Of a stretch of 64,000 nt of DNA, positions 52,185 to 60,406 are shown piece after piece. Origin of the DNA: Brasilonema sennae CENA114 (GTDB lineage: Bacteria > Cyanobacteriota > Cyanobacteriia > Cyanobacteriales > Nostocaceae); contig NZ_CP030118.1 in the NCBI RefSeq assembly GCF_006968745.1, positions 3,298,654-3,362,653 of the forward strand, written 5' to 3'. Position 1 is the stretch's first letter, and every line of letters begins with the position of its first letter. The notes below the pieces were generated by a model. It saw nothing but the letters and a program-made list of their open reading frames with translations, searched no databases and had not been told where the DNA came from. The position numbers were made by a program, and so were the translations under genes.

Positions 52185-53120
52185 TTAAATCAGCCCTACT
52201 TTTGAAAAAGCCAACTTTGCAGCACCTGCTATACCAGCAAAGTTGCCTAACTTTGCTGGTAATATTTGTAAACCCAGACGTGAAGTCAGCTGCACTCTCC
52301 GTTCAATTTCTGCTTTGACTGATGGTATAAAAAACTCAGCACTTGCACTCATTCCGCCACCAATGACAACAGCTTCTGGCGTCAGCACATAAATCAAGCT
52401 GGTCAATCCAATGCCTAAACATCTACCATATTCTTGCCAAAAAGTCAATGCTTTTGTCTCTCCTGCTTTCGCAAGAGCGCACAGTTCTGCTGGTTCTTTC
52501 CCCGTACAACGACGAATGGCACTGACTGACAAATGCTGCTCCAAAGAGCCTTGATTCCCACTATTACACATTGGACCATCTGGATTGAGGGTGATTAATC
52601 CCAACTCACCTGCTGCGCCCAGATGACCAATAAAGAGTTTACCATCCAAGATAATTGCACCACCCACTCCAGTTCCTAAAGTGAGTAGAATGAAATTTTG
52701 AAAGCGGCGACCTACTCCCAACCAAGCTTCTCCCAACCCTGCACAGTTAGCATCGTTGGCGATAATGGTAGGTTTTCCTGTCTTTGCTTCCAGCCAGTCG
52801 GCTAACGGAACATCATACCATCCTGGCAAGTTTATGGCGACTTTGGCAATACGTCCTGCTGCATCCGCTGGTCCTGGAGTCCCAACACCAATAGCAATTG
52901 TATGACTTTGGTTGTCAACTTGAGCGTTAGCGGAACGTTCCAGAATGGAAATCGCATCTACCATTGCGAGCATAACCGCCTCTGGTGTTGGTGGTTGCGG
53001 CGTTGCGACAGTTAACGATTGTAAACAAGTCCCATCTCTAGCAACACGCCCCAGCTTGATTGCTGTTCCACCTAAGTCAATGCCAATGACTTGAGAATCT
53101 GCCACTTTCAAACCCTTCAC
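52185..53120 (-). CDS. ROK family sugar kinase (glucokinase-like)
   Basis: A ROK-family kinase of about 311 residues from the GTG at 53120 (VKGLKVADSQ). The ATP motif GIDLGGTAIKLG lies near residue 12, and TLGTGVGGAIILDGKLFIGHLGAAGELG contains the ROK signature with the Glu and His. The zinc-binding region reads PDGPMCNSGNQGSLEQHLS; the usual CxCGxxGCxE motif is replaced, so the zinc site may be weakened or lost. A longer frame up to 53237 reads into GC-rich repeat DNA, so its first ~39 residues are not trusted. It probably phosphorylates glucose or a related sugar. Confidence 0.82.
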   Translation of the reverse strand: MKGLKVADSQVIGIDLGGTAIKLGRVARDGTCLQSLTVATPQPPTPEAVMLAMVDAISILERSANAQVDNQSHTIAIGVGTPGPADAAGRIAKVAINLPGWYDVPLADWLEAKTGKPTIIANDANCAGLGEAWLGVGRRFQNFILLTLGTGVGGAIILDGKLFIGHLGAAGELGLITLNPDGPMCNSGNQGSLEQHLSVSAIRRCTGKEPAELCALAKAGETKALTFWQEYGRCLGIGLTSLIYVLTPEAVVIGGGMSASAEFFIPSVKAEIERRVQLTSRLGLQILPAKLGNFAGIAGAAKLAFSKVGLI

Positions 53121-53144
53121 AATTAACAATTCAAAATCACCGTA

Positions 53145-53760
53145 AGCGCAAGCGCACGCTAAGAGCGAACGCGCACCGTCTCCGTAGGAGATACAAAGCA
53201 GCGTGCCCGTAAGCACAAAGCGCACACTGAGTCCCAAGGGGACACGCTACGCGAACGTGAACGCGCAGCGTGTCCGTAAGGACTTAGGGCATAGATTTGG
53301 AGCCTCGCTCCGCGTAGACGCGTAGCGGCTTCTCGTAAGAGTGGAGCTATCGCTTACGGAGGAAACCTCCCGCAGTCGCCACAACGGTCAAAGCTCGTCG
53401 CTTGGGTTGCTTCCCCCGACAGACTTTGGGGGAACCCCAACGCCCTTCGGGTTCGCCAGTCGCCTACGGAGGGAGACCCTCCTGCAGCGCTGGTCTCACC
53501 AGATCCCTCTGTCGGGAAACCCTCTCCGTTTGCGTAGCGCCCCCTTCGGGGCTAGTTGCCACAACGCGGGGAACCCGACGCCAGATCCCTCTGTCGGGAA
53601 ACCCTCCTGCAGTACTGGCTCCGCAAGGCACAACTCTTGGCAGGACTGGCTCCCTCCGGGTTCACCAGTCGCCTACGGCGGGAAACCCGCCTGCAGCGCT
53701 GGATTCACCGCAAGGCGCTGCTCTGCGCTCCAACTTCTCTCAAAATTCAAAATTAAGCAG
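53145..53760. repeat. GC-rich mosaic repeat island
   Basis: A dense block of short palindromic repeats: CGTAGCG/CGCTACG motifs, CGGGAAACCC, CCTGCAG (four copies), CAGATCCCTCTGTCGGGAAA (two copies, near 53500 and 53580). The 71 bases 53300-53370 are identical to 63348-63418. Open frames of 125-170 codons through it are translations of repeats. Base composition is far from that of neighbouring genes. Confidence 0.8.
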
Positions 53761-54055
53761 AATATTTGGCAACGGATGAGTAGATTTTTGCAAAAATCTA
53801 GTTTGGGACGATTGAGAACCACAGATGGAGGAGGCAGTTTCAGTCCGGGTTGAAATCCCCGTTTTAAACTGTCTTCAATGCTTGAATTTTATTAGCGCAC
53901 CGGGACGCAATCCATGCGTGAATTTTGAATTGTTAACTGTGGTTCTGTGATTTAAAGAAATTGACTTTTGCAAAAGGCAGGATGAGCAAATGCTCAACAA
54001 ACAATCTGCGACATCGGCGAAAAAATTTTTTGCCACCGCTGCCAAATCTGCTACT

Positions 54056-54259
54056 TTATTTTTTACCCGTTTTGCTACCAAACATTTCTACATTTTTACT
54101 AGTCTTTGGTGCGGGTTGTAAAGTAGCGACGGTCAGGGGATTAAAATTAGGGTTACCCTCTAAAGATGCGACTGGCGCACCTCTTAAAACACCAGTTAGG
54201 GCAACGGAAAGCATGAAGCCACCAGCAGCGGCAGCAATTAAAGAAAAATGATCTTTCAC
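54056..54259 (-). CDS. Small exported hypothetical protein (67 aa)
   Basis: A GTG-started 67-residue frame. The first 28 residues are hydrophobic and small-residue rich (SLIAAAAGGFMLSVALTGVLRGAPVAS), fitting a signal or membrane anchor. The rest is Asn/Pro/Thr-rich and ends in Lys residues. A GAGAGA ribosome-like site lies eight bases before the GTG. It has the style of small conserved proteins in Nostocales, but I cannot assign a family. The overlapping plus-strand frame (53961-54251) lacks such features. Confidence 0.5.
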   Translation of the reverse strand: MKDHFSLIAAAAGGFMLSVALTGVLRGAPVASLEGNPNFNPLTVATLQPAPKTSKNVEMFGSKTGKK

Positions 54260-54380
54260 ACAAATCTCTCAATGATAAGTACAACAGATATTAGGGTAGC
54301 AAACGATATCAAGTATGATTTTTTTATTGTTAGTTGTTGTATTGACGACTAACCACTATTTAATAACAAATCCCTCTCGA

Positions 54381-55271
54381 CTATTTCCGGATGTCTTTTC
54401 GTAAACGCGGATTGATATACTCATTTAACCCTTCACCAAGTAGCGACAGCCCCACAACCATTATTGTCATCCCTAATCCGGGGAAAAGAGCAGTCCACCA
54501 AACACCAACGGGTAGGGCTTGCAAAGCTTGTTGTAAATCGCGTCCCCATTCTGGCGTTTCTCTTGGAAGCCCTAACCCTAAAAAGCCCAAACCTCCCAGA
54601 ATCAAGATTGCGTCAGCGGCGTTAAGGGTAAAAAGTACGGGTACGCTTTGAATCACGTTGAAAAACAGGTATCGAGAAAGAACCTGCCAAGTGTTAGCAC
54701 CCATTGCTTGTGCTGCTTCAATGAACACTTCAGTTTTAACACTCACAGTGTGGTTGCGAACAACACGATAATACTGTGGTACATAAGCAATGCTGATCGC
54801 AAGAGCGGCGTTTAAGATTCCGCGTCCCACGATAAACGCTAGCGTTATGGAAAGCAGCAGCCCCGGTAGAGTGTAGATACTATCCATAACGAATAGTAAT
54901 GCTTTATCCAATCTACCCCCCACGTAGCCACTCAACATACCCAGAGGCACACCAATAAACATACTAAGCGCCGTAGCTAATAAAACGACTTGCAAGGCGG
55001 CTTGAGCACCAAATAGAGTGCGGGAAAAGACGTCATAACCTTCGCGGCTAGTACCAAACCAATGTTGAAGTGAGGGTGGTTCTTGAATGGGGTTACTTAA
55101 GGAATCTATGGGGTTTTGCACCAAACCCAATAGCTGAAGTAAAGGAGCAAAAAGAGCTAGGAACACGAAAAATAGAGTAATAGTTAACCCAATCAGCATC
55201 AATTGCTGGGAAAGGGTGGGGCTTTCGGGAAACCGTAAAAATCTTAGTTGGAAACTTTTCGTAATGGTCAT
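54381..55271 (-). CDS. ABC transporter permease, DppC/OppC family
   Basis: A 296-residue peptide/nickel-type permease from ATG 55271. A frame up to 55340 would add 23 residues not typical of the family. It has about six hydrophobic segments beginning LIGLTITLFFVFLALFAPLLQ. The N-terminal OppC_N feature is HWFGTSREGYDVFSRTLFGAQ, and the EAA loop is EAAQAMGANTWQVLSRYLFFNV. The C-terminal LGLPRETPEWGRDLQQA is typical of DppC. Neighbouring DppB, DppD/F and binding-protein genes are absent here, as is common in cyanobacteria. Substrate is unknown. Confidence 0.88.
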   Translation of the reverse strand: MTITKSFQLRFLRFPESPTLSQQLMLIGLTITLFFVFLALFAPLLQLLGLVQNPIDSLSNPIQEPPSLQHWFGTSREGYDVFSRTLFGAQAALQVVLLATALSMFIGVPLGMLSGYVGGRLDKALLFVMDSIYTLPGLLLSITLAFIVGRGILNAALAISIAYVPQYYRVVRNHTVSVKTEVFIEAAQAMGANTWQVLSRYLFFNVIQSVPVLFTLNAADAILILGGLGFLGLGLPRETPEWGRDLQQALQALPVGVWWTALFPGLGMTIMVVGLSLLGEGLNEYINPRLRKDIRK

Positions 55272-55691
55272 AAACCAAGGGAGGAGTTCGCGGCTATGAG
55301 CTATAAATGACCATTCTACATACCAAATGGTTTCATGCAATGATCCAAAAACGAATCAGCTATTCATGAGAAAATCCCACAACCAAGAATAAAAATATGT
55401 TCCCTGCAATGCACTGCGCCGCCCTGACTAGCACTGAGCAGCTTGTGCTGAGCGCAGCCGAAAGAAGTCGAAGTGGCTTGTTTAAGGGAGCGTGGTCGTT
55501 GTGTTCCCTGTTAAGCGTTCCCTATTTTCAAGCTAGAATGTCCAATATCAAAAATTAAATTCCTTATAAAGATTTGTAACATTATTTAACATGGCAACAA
55601 TATCATTTAAAGTAGCAGAAGCCAGCATCTAACCACCGAAAGTGACAGCGCTGGCTCTGCCTCGTAATTTTTTGAAGAAGATAATCTCATT
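55272..55691. other. Intergenic region between divergent genes
   Basis: 420 bases. GAGCGCAGCCGAAAGAAGTCGAAGT at about 55456 belongs to a widely dispersed repeat, written here in two parts: GAGCGCAGCCG and AAGTCGAAGT. GTTCCCTGTT appears twice near 55500. No gene. Confidence 0.4.
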
Positions 55692-55874
55692 ATGGCTTAT
55701 CAAGAACGCCTCAAACCCTGGGCGGTTATCAATTCAGTGTCCCCGTCAGAAAGGGTAGTCATCAGCCGCCACCGGAGTCGCGTTGATGCAGAAGAATACC
55801 TTCGGTTACTGCGTGAGCAAAAGCCCACTAGCAAACATGAAATCGTTTTCGGGCTAGTAGAGGAAAAGGTATAA
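55692..55874 (+). CDS. Small conserved cyanobacterial protein (60 aa)
   Basis: A 60-residue soluble protein starting MAYQERLKPWAVI. Strand-helix-strand outline: WAVINSVSPSERVVISRHRSRVDAEEYLRLLREQ then HEIVFG. Arg-rich. No family function known. A GAAGATAATCTC region precedes it, and a strong terminator follows 6 bases after the stop, which supports a real transcription unit. Confidence 0.75.
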   Translation: MAYQERLKPWAVINSVSPSERVVISRHRSRVDAEEYLRLLREQKPTSKHEIVFGLVEEKV

Positions 55875-55880
55875 GGAAAA

Positions 55881-55917
55881 GAAAGGAGATGAAATTGCTT
55901 CATCTCCTTTCTTTTTT
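55881..55917 (+). terminator. Strong Rho-independent terminator
   Basis: Arms GAAAGGAGATGAA (55881-55893) and TTCATCTCCTTTC (55899-55911) with loop ATTGC and six T residues. It lies between the convergent small gene and the NTRC gene; the reverse strand has fewer flanking T. Confidence 0.9.
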
Positions 55918-55926
55918 ACTCACTAC

Positions 55927-57300
55927 CTACAAATTGCTTGAAATCAATTGGCGGTACTCACTCTTTTGCTTAACGCCTTTGACTTCCTTGAGCAGATCCT
56001 TATCCTTAAAGAACTGAACTGTGGGTGTTCCTGTGACACCAGCATTTTCAGCAATGTCTCGGTCTTTGTCGATGTCAATTTCAACGAAGTGAATTTTATC
56101 GTCAAATTCATCCACGACTTTATTTAAGATGGGCTTGAGGGTATGGCAAGGACCACAACCAGGAGAAACGTATTTGACGATAATCAGGCGATCGCTTTGA
56201 TGGAACAACTTCCGCAAAGCAATACCCCCCTGATGGCGGGTTGAATTCAAATCGAATTCAGCGGCTTGTTGTTCCTGGGTTTTCTTCTGGGCTAACTCTT
56301 CTAGTTCGTTATTTGGAGTTTCCGGTTTTTGATGGAATTCCTGAATTAAGCCACTCGCAGACAACCAGCGTTCTGCCAACATCGCCGCCGTACAGCCACT
56401 ACCAGCAGCGGTAATTGCTTGACGGTACTCATGATCTTGTACATCGCCTGCAGCGAAAACGCCCTCTACGCTTGTTTCAGGAGAACTAGGCTTGGTGACA
56501 ATGTAACCCACGTCATCGAGTTCCAGTTGTCCCTTGAATAAAGATGTATTGGGTTTGTGGCCAATGGCGTAGAATAATCCTTTAACGTGCAGTTGATTCT
56601 CTTCACCAGTAGTGGTGTTGTGGATTTTTATTCCTTCCATGTGCTTGTCGTTCCCAAACACATCCACTGCGTCTGTGTTCCAATAAACCGTGATTTTGGG
56701 GTTGCTCAAAACCCGGTCTTGCATGGCTTTGGAAGCCCGCATCTTCTCAGTTCGCACCAGCAAATTCACTTTCGATCCGTACTTAGTCAAGTAAATCGCT
56801 TCTTCCGCCGCCGAGTCGCCACCACCTACTACGGCTAATTCCACTCCGTGGAAAATCGGCGTAGCACCGTCGCAGATAGCACAAGCAGAAATTCCACGGC
56901 TCCAGAATTGATGTTCACTGGCTAAACCCAAGCGCTTTGCTGTCGCACCCGTAGCGATGATAATGCTGTGGGTTTTTAATTCCCGTTCGTCTGAGCGGAC
57001 TGTAAAAGGACGCTGACTCAAATCAACTTCAACAACATCTTCTGTATATAATTCAGCCCCCCAGCGCTGCGCCTGAGCTTTCATTTTATCCATCAGTTCG
57101 GGTCCAGTAATTCCTTCGGGAAACCCAGGAAAGTTTTCCACTTCAGTCGTTGTCATCAACTGACCACCAGGTAACCCCCCGGCTTGGAAACCCTCAAAGA
57201 CAACTGGTTTGAGGTTAGCTCGTCCTGCGTAAATAGCAGCTGTATACCCTGCAGGACCTGAACCGATAATTACTACGTTTTCTATTGTTGTATTAGTCAT
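55927..57300 (-). CDS. NADPH-thioredoxin reductase / thioredoxin fusion (NTRC)
   Basis: A 457-residue fusion from the ATG at 57300; an in-frame ATG at 57318 adds six residues. The reductase part has FAD motif [16 protein letters not shown], the redox pair CAIC (C140, C143) and NADPH motif [10 protein letters not shown]. After a Glu/Gln-rich linker the thioredoxin domain begins at about 355, with PGCGPC (C383, C386). NTRC in cyanobacteria and plastids uses NADPH to reduce 2-Cys peroxiredoxin and other targets. It is alone on its strand. Confidence 0.95.
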   Translation of the reverse strand: MTNTTIENVVIIGSGPAGYTAAIYAGRANLKPVVFEGFQAGGLPGGQLMTTTEVENFPGFPEGITGPELMDKMKAQAQRWGAELYTEDVVEVDLSQRPFTVRSDERELKTHSIIIATGATAKRLGLASEHQFWSRGISACAICDGATPIFHGVELAVVGGGDSAAEEAIYLTKYGSKVNLLVRTEKMRASKAMQDRVLSNPKITVYWNTDAVDVFGNDKHMEGIKIHNTTTGEENQLHVKGLFYAIGHKPNTSLFKGQLELDDVGYIVTKPSSPETSVEGVFAAGDVQDHEYRQAITAAGSGCTAAMLAERWLSASGLIQEFHQKPETPNNELEELAQKKTQEQQAAEFDLNSTRHQGGIALRKLFHQSDRLIIVKYVSPGCGPCHTLKPILNKVVDEFDDKIHFVEIDIDKDRDIAENAGVTGTPTVQFFKDKDLLKEVKGVKQKSEYRQLISSNL

Positions 57301-57503
57301 AATATTATAAAAACTCATAACGACTACGACTTATTTTAGCATACCAGACAGGGCGTGATAGAAAATCCCAATCTAGGAATATTAAGACCAGGCTGCGCTT
57401 CAATTACCTTACCCTCTTTCCAAAGTATCCCGGAGGAGTGATTTGAAACTGAGAATAAGTAATTAAGTTCTATTTATAGCTCTGAATATACGAAATAACA
57501 CGT

Positions 57504-58034
57504 ATGATCTTCAAGATAAAAGCTAAATTACTGCATTACGTTATTAAGAAAAAAAAGGAGGATGAGGGCTTCACACTCATTGAACTCCTAGTAGTAATTA
57601 TTATTATAAGTATTCTATCTGCTATTGCTTTGCCCTCGTTCCTTAGCCAAGCCAACAAAGCAAAACAATCAGAGGCTAAAACCTATGTCGGTTCAATTAA
57701 CCGAGCGCAGCAAGCTTATTACTTAGAAAATGGTCAGTTCGCGGATATAAGTGAATTAGGGATTGGTATTAAAGATACTCAGAAGAACTATAAGTATGAA
57801 AGAAAAGTAAATAGCAATAATCAGGTTGTCGTCAATAATGGTATTTCTCGGAAAGACGGCCTCAAATCCTACGCAGGTGTTGTAATTTTCTCAAAACAAC
57901 AAGGAGCGACTTTAGCCATCTTGTGTGAGTCTAATAATATTGGTATAGGAACCGCACAGGAGCCAAATAGCACAACTAACGAAAACTCATCAGAACCACA
58001 ATGCCCGGATAACTATACGGAACTGAACAAGTAG
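57504..58034 (+). CDS. Type IV pilin-like protein (PilA family)
   Basis: A 176-residue prepilin. A 22-residue basic leader ends at Gly22, followed by FTLIELLVVIIIISILSAIALPSFL with Glu5 of the mature protein (E27), the standard prepilin peptidase site. Helix region TYVGSINRAQQAYYLENGQF is as in cyanobacterial major pilins. The C-terminal part is Asn-rich and holds two Cys (CESNN, QCPDN) that could form the pilin disulfide loop. It is probably assembled into pili for motility or DNA uptake. A terminator follows at 58111. Confidence 0.9.
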   Translation: MIFKIKAKLLHYVIKKKKEDEGFTLIELLVVIIIISILSAIALPSFLSQANKAKQSEAKTYVGSINRAQQAYYLENGQFADISELGIGIKDTQKNYKYERKVNSNNQVVVNNGISRKDGLKSYAGVVIFSKQQGATLAILCESNNIGIGTAQEPNSTTNENSSEPQCPDNYTELNK

Positions 58035-58764
58035 TAGGCTAAATGATACTATAAAGAATCAGTCCTTGTTAAAAAATCTAGCCGTTTCAATCTCTAATTG
58101 AATCGTTGATAAAAGTGGGTAGTTTGAACTAGCCACTTTTATTTCGGTTTTAATTCTAGAAAAACAACTCATATTTTTTTATACCATAAAAATGTCTTAT
58201 TTACGTATGATTGTTCTGTCTTCCTTCTTTTGGAGTGTATTTTCCCGAATTTTTGCCTCTGCCGAAAATATTAAATTTTTAGATAAATTTTTCTGATCTC
58301 TATATAATAATGCTAGATGTTTACTATATCGTATATAACTAAATAATTCGGCATAACTCCAGTTCACTGCACAGTTCACCGTTCCGTGAAAACCTTCAAA
58401 AAACCTTTTGTAACATAAGTTTTTTAAAACTTGCATAGTTCATGGTGAAAGAAAAAAATAACATTTTGCATATATCCTCTGAACGTGCCCAAAACATGTT
58501 GTTTGTAGAAGATACTAAAGTAGGTACTGTTTGAAATCTGCCGAAAGTAACGACTTTTTGGTAAGAAAATGTAACTTCTGCTGGTGGGGATTACCGTACA
58601 AAAGCCAATTAAATAGTTACTCACTTGAGTTAAGTTATGATATAGTTAGAAAGTTGAGACTTGCTTTGCCAAAGTAAAAATCTCCACGCATCGGCAAGAA
58701 TTCCAATACGGAAAGCAGTTTTGATTAAGCATTTACCCAACCAAATCTGAATTTAATCGAGGTT
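58035..58764. other. Intergenic region, pilin to DUF4327 gene
   Basis: 730 bases. Apart from the pilin terminator I see no gene; minus-strand frames at 58197-58436 and 58424-58624 lack any family feature and start sites. It is AT-rich, with TATATCG/CGTATATA half-sites near 58325. Confidence 0.4.
58111..58144 (+). terminator. Terminator after the pilin gene
   Basis: Stem AAAAGTGG / CCACTTTT with an inner GTAGTT/AACTAG pairing (one mismatch). The stem's own T-rich arm ends ...TTTTATTT. It lies 77 bases after the pilin stop. Confidence 0.7.
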
Positions 58765-58986
58765 ATGAGTAAGCAGCAAGTTATTCACCCAATGGTGAAG
58801 TTGCAGCGTAATGTGCGTTCACTCGCAGATTCTAATATTATCAAGCCCACAGATAGTATCTGGAAAATCGCTTTGCTCTTCGGCAATGAATGGCAGCATT
58901 TGAAGCAAGAATTGCTAGACTATGGGTTTAGTATGCAAGACCCAGTAAGCGAATTGCTAGCAGTGGAAGCTTGGGATGAAGAATAA
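58765..58986 (+). CDS. DUF4327 family protein
   Basis: A 73-residue protein with the family's conserved flow: HPMVKLQRNVRSL, then NIIKPTDSIWKIALLFGNEW, LLDYGFSMQDPVSELLAVEAWDEE. DUF4327 is restricted to cyanobacteria and has no known function. Soluble, no motifs of catalysis. Encoded alone. Confidence 0.88.
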   Translation: MSKQQVIHPMVKLQRNVRSLADSNIIKPTDSIWKIALLFGNEWQHLKQELLDYGFSMQDPVSELLAVEAWDEE

Positions 58987-59033
58987 GAGCTAGGGCAATA
59001 CGGTCTCTATTTCTTGTTTCTTATAGCTTTTCC

Positions 59034-60260
59034 CTAAACTTTGCAAACGGCTAAAGCCGCGACTAAATCCTTCGCCGTTTGATAGCGATCCCACGGTAAA
59101 GGTTCTGTGGCGCGGTCAATTACTTGCCGTAACTGGGGAGTAATTGTGGGCACATTTGCGACTTCAAACCGGAAACTTCGCCCTCTCTGGCGGTAGAACT
59201 TAAAAGGGCTTTCGCCAGTCAGCAAAAAAATAAGTGTCGGTCCAATGGCATATAAATCGGATTGGGTGACGGGTTGTCCCCGTTCTTGTTCGGGGGCACA
59301 ATAGCCCTCTGCACCAATACGAGTCCCAGGCGTTGTCGCAATCTCTTTGACAGCGCCAAAGTCCAGCACAACTATACGATCATTATAGTTTTGCACCATG
59401 AGGTTCGCGGGTTTAATATCCCGATGAATCAAGGGTGGGTGTTGGCTATGGAGATATTCCAGAATATCGCAGGTTTGAATCATCCAACTAATCGCTTGAT
59501 TTGGGACAACTGGTCCTTTTGAATAAACTAGTTTTTCCAAATCCTGTCCATGAATTAATTCCATTGCCAAATATTTCTTTCCATTTTCGACAAAAGAGTC
59601 ATAATATTTAGGAATACCAGTATGGCTTAGGGATTTAAGAGTATTTGCCTCTCGTTCAAATAACTCTTGTGCCTTAGCAATTTTTGCCATATCAGCATTC
59701 ATCTGCTTCAACACCAACAATTGTGGGTGTCCTGCAGCTATTCTTCCTAGCCCATCCCAAGCTAGATAAGTAGTACCCATACCTCCCTGTCCCAGAATTC
59801 GCAATACCTGATATTGGCGAATTGTCTGAATGATCGACAAAGGTTGACCGCAGTGGATGCAAAACAAATTGTTAGGTGAGTTTCCTTCATGGGTGCAACT
59901 TGTATAAGGTAGCGCTGGAGAAGGAAAAATTTGTGAAGTTGTTTGCTTGTTAATTTCAAATCTCAGAATTGGACCTTTTTGCGCCAGTTGCAGTTCAGAG
60001 TTATCTGGCAATAAAATTTGAGTGACTAAAACGCCGTTGAGAAAAGTGCCATTTGTGCCTTGACTTATCACCTGCCAAGAACCGCCATTTTTATCGGAAT
60101 TGACTTGCCGGAGTTCTAAATGATATCGTGACACCAAACTATCAGTTAAAACCACGTCATTATCTGCCGAACGACCAATCCGAATGATGGACTCGTCGTC
60201 AAAGTGCCACTGATCAAGAGGTGTTTTTTGTTGCGGTTCTAATAGGGTCAGTGTGACCAT
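59034..60260 (-). CDS. FHA-domain serine/threonine protein kinase
   Basis: A 408-residue protein. Residues 20-100 form an FHA domain (IRIGRSADNDVVL, SRYHLELR, NGTFLNG), which binds phospho-threonine. A zinc-ribbon-like part follows at about 119-142 (CTHEG, CIHCG). The Hanks-type kinase domain runs from about 150 with GQGGMGTTYLAW, LVLKQMN, HRDIKPANLM and LDFGAVK, to the end near 405. No transmembrane helix. It lies downstream of a PP2C-type phosphatase gene with 146 bases between them, forming a probable signalling pair. Confidence 0.93.
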   Translation of the reverse strand: MVTLTLLEPQQKTPLDQWHFDDESIIRIGRSADNDVVLTDSLVSRYHLELRQVNSDKNGGSWQVISQGTNGTFLNGVLVTQILLPDNSELQLAQKGPILRFEINKQTTSQIFPSPALPYTSCTHEGNSPNNLFCIHCGQPLSIIQTIRQYQVLRILGQGGMGTTYLAWDGLGRIAAGHPQLLVLKQMNADMAKIAKAQELFEREANTLKSLSHTGIPKYYDSFVENGKKYLAMELIHGQDLEKLVYSKGPVVPNQAISWMIQTCDILEYLHSQHPPLIHRDIKPANLMVQNYNDRIVVLDFGAVKEIATTPGTRIGAEGYCAPEQERGQPVTQSDLYAIGPTLIFLLTGESPFKFYRQRGRSFRFEVANVPTITPQLRQVIDRATEPLPWDRYQTAKDLVAALAVCKV

Positions 60261-60406
60261 AGGTAATTTTTAATTAAGGAGAAGGGAGTAGAAAGTGGCA
60301 AACAAGGAGTTGGGGAGAAGGAGTAAGGAAGCAACAGAAGTTTCCCTCGTTCTGTTACTCTCTCCCTGTGTTGATCCTCTTTCTCCTTGTCAATAATTTA
60401 CAATTA

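Noticed and set aside
53341..53853. 170-codon and 125-codon frames in the GC-rich island
   Set aside because: The translations are repetitive (SPVAYGG, NPPA) and follow the DNA repeat modules.
53961..54251. 96-codon plus-strand frame
   Set aside because: It overlaps the minus-strand small exported protein, which has the better start, ribosome site and signal-like N-terminus.
58197..58624. Two minus-strand frames after the pilin gene
   Set aside because: Cys/Phe-rich and unlike any family, in AT-rich DNA without a ribosome site.
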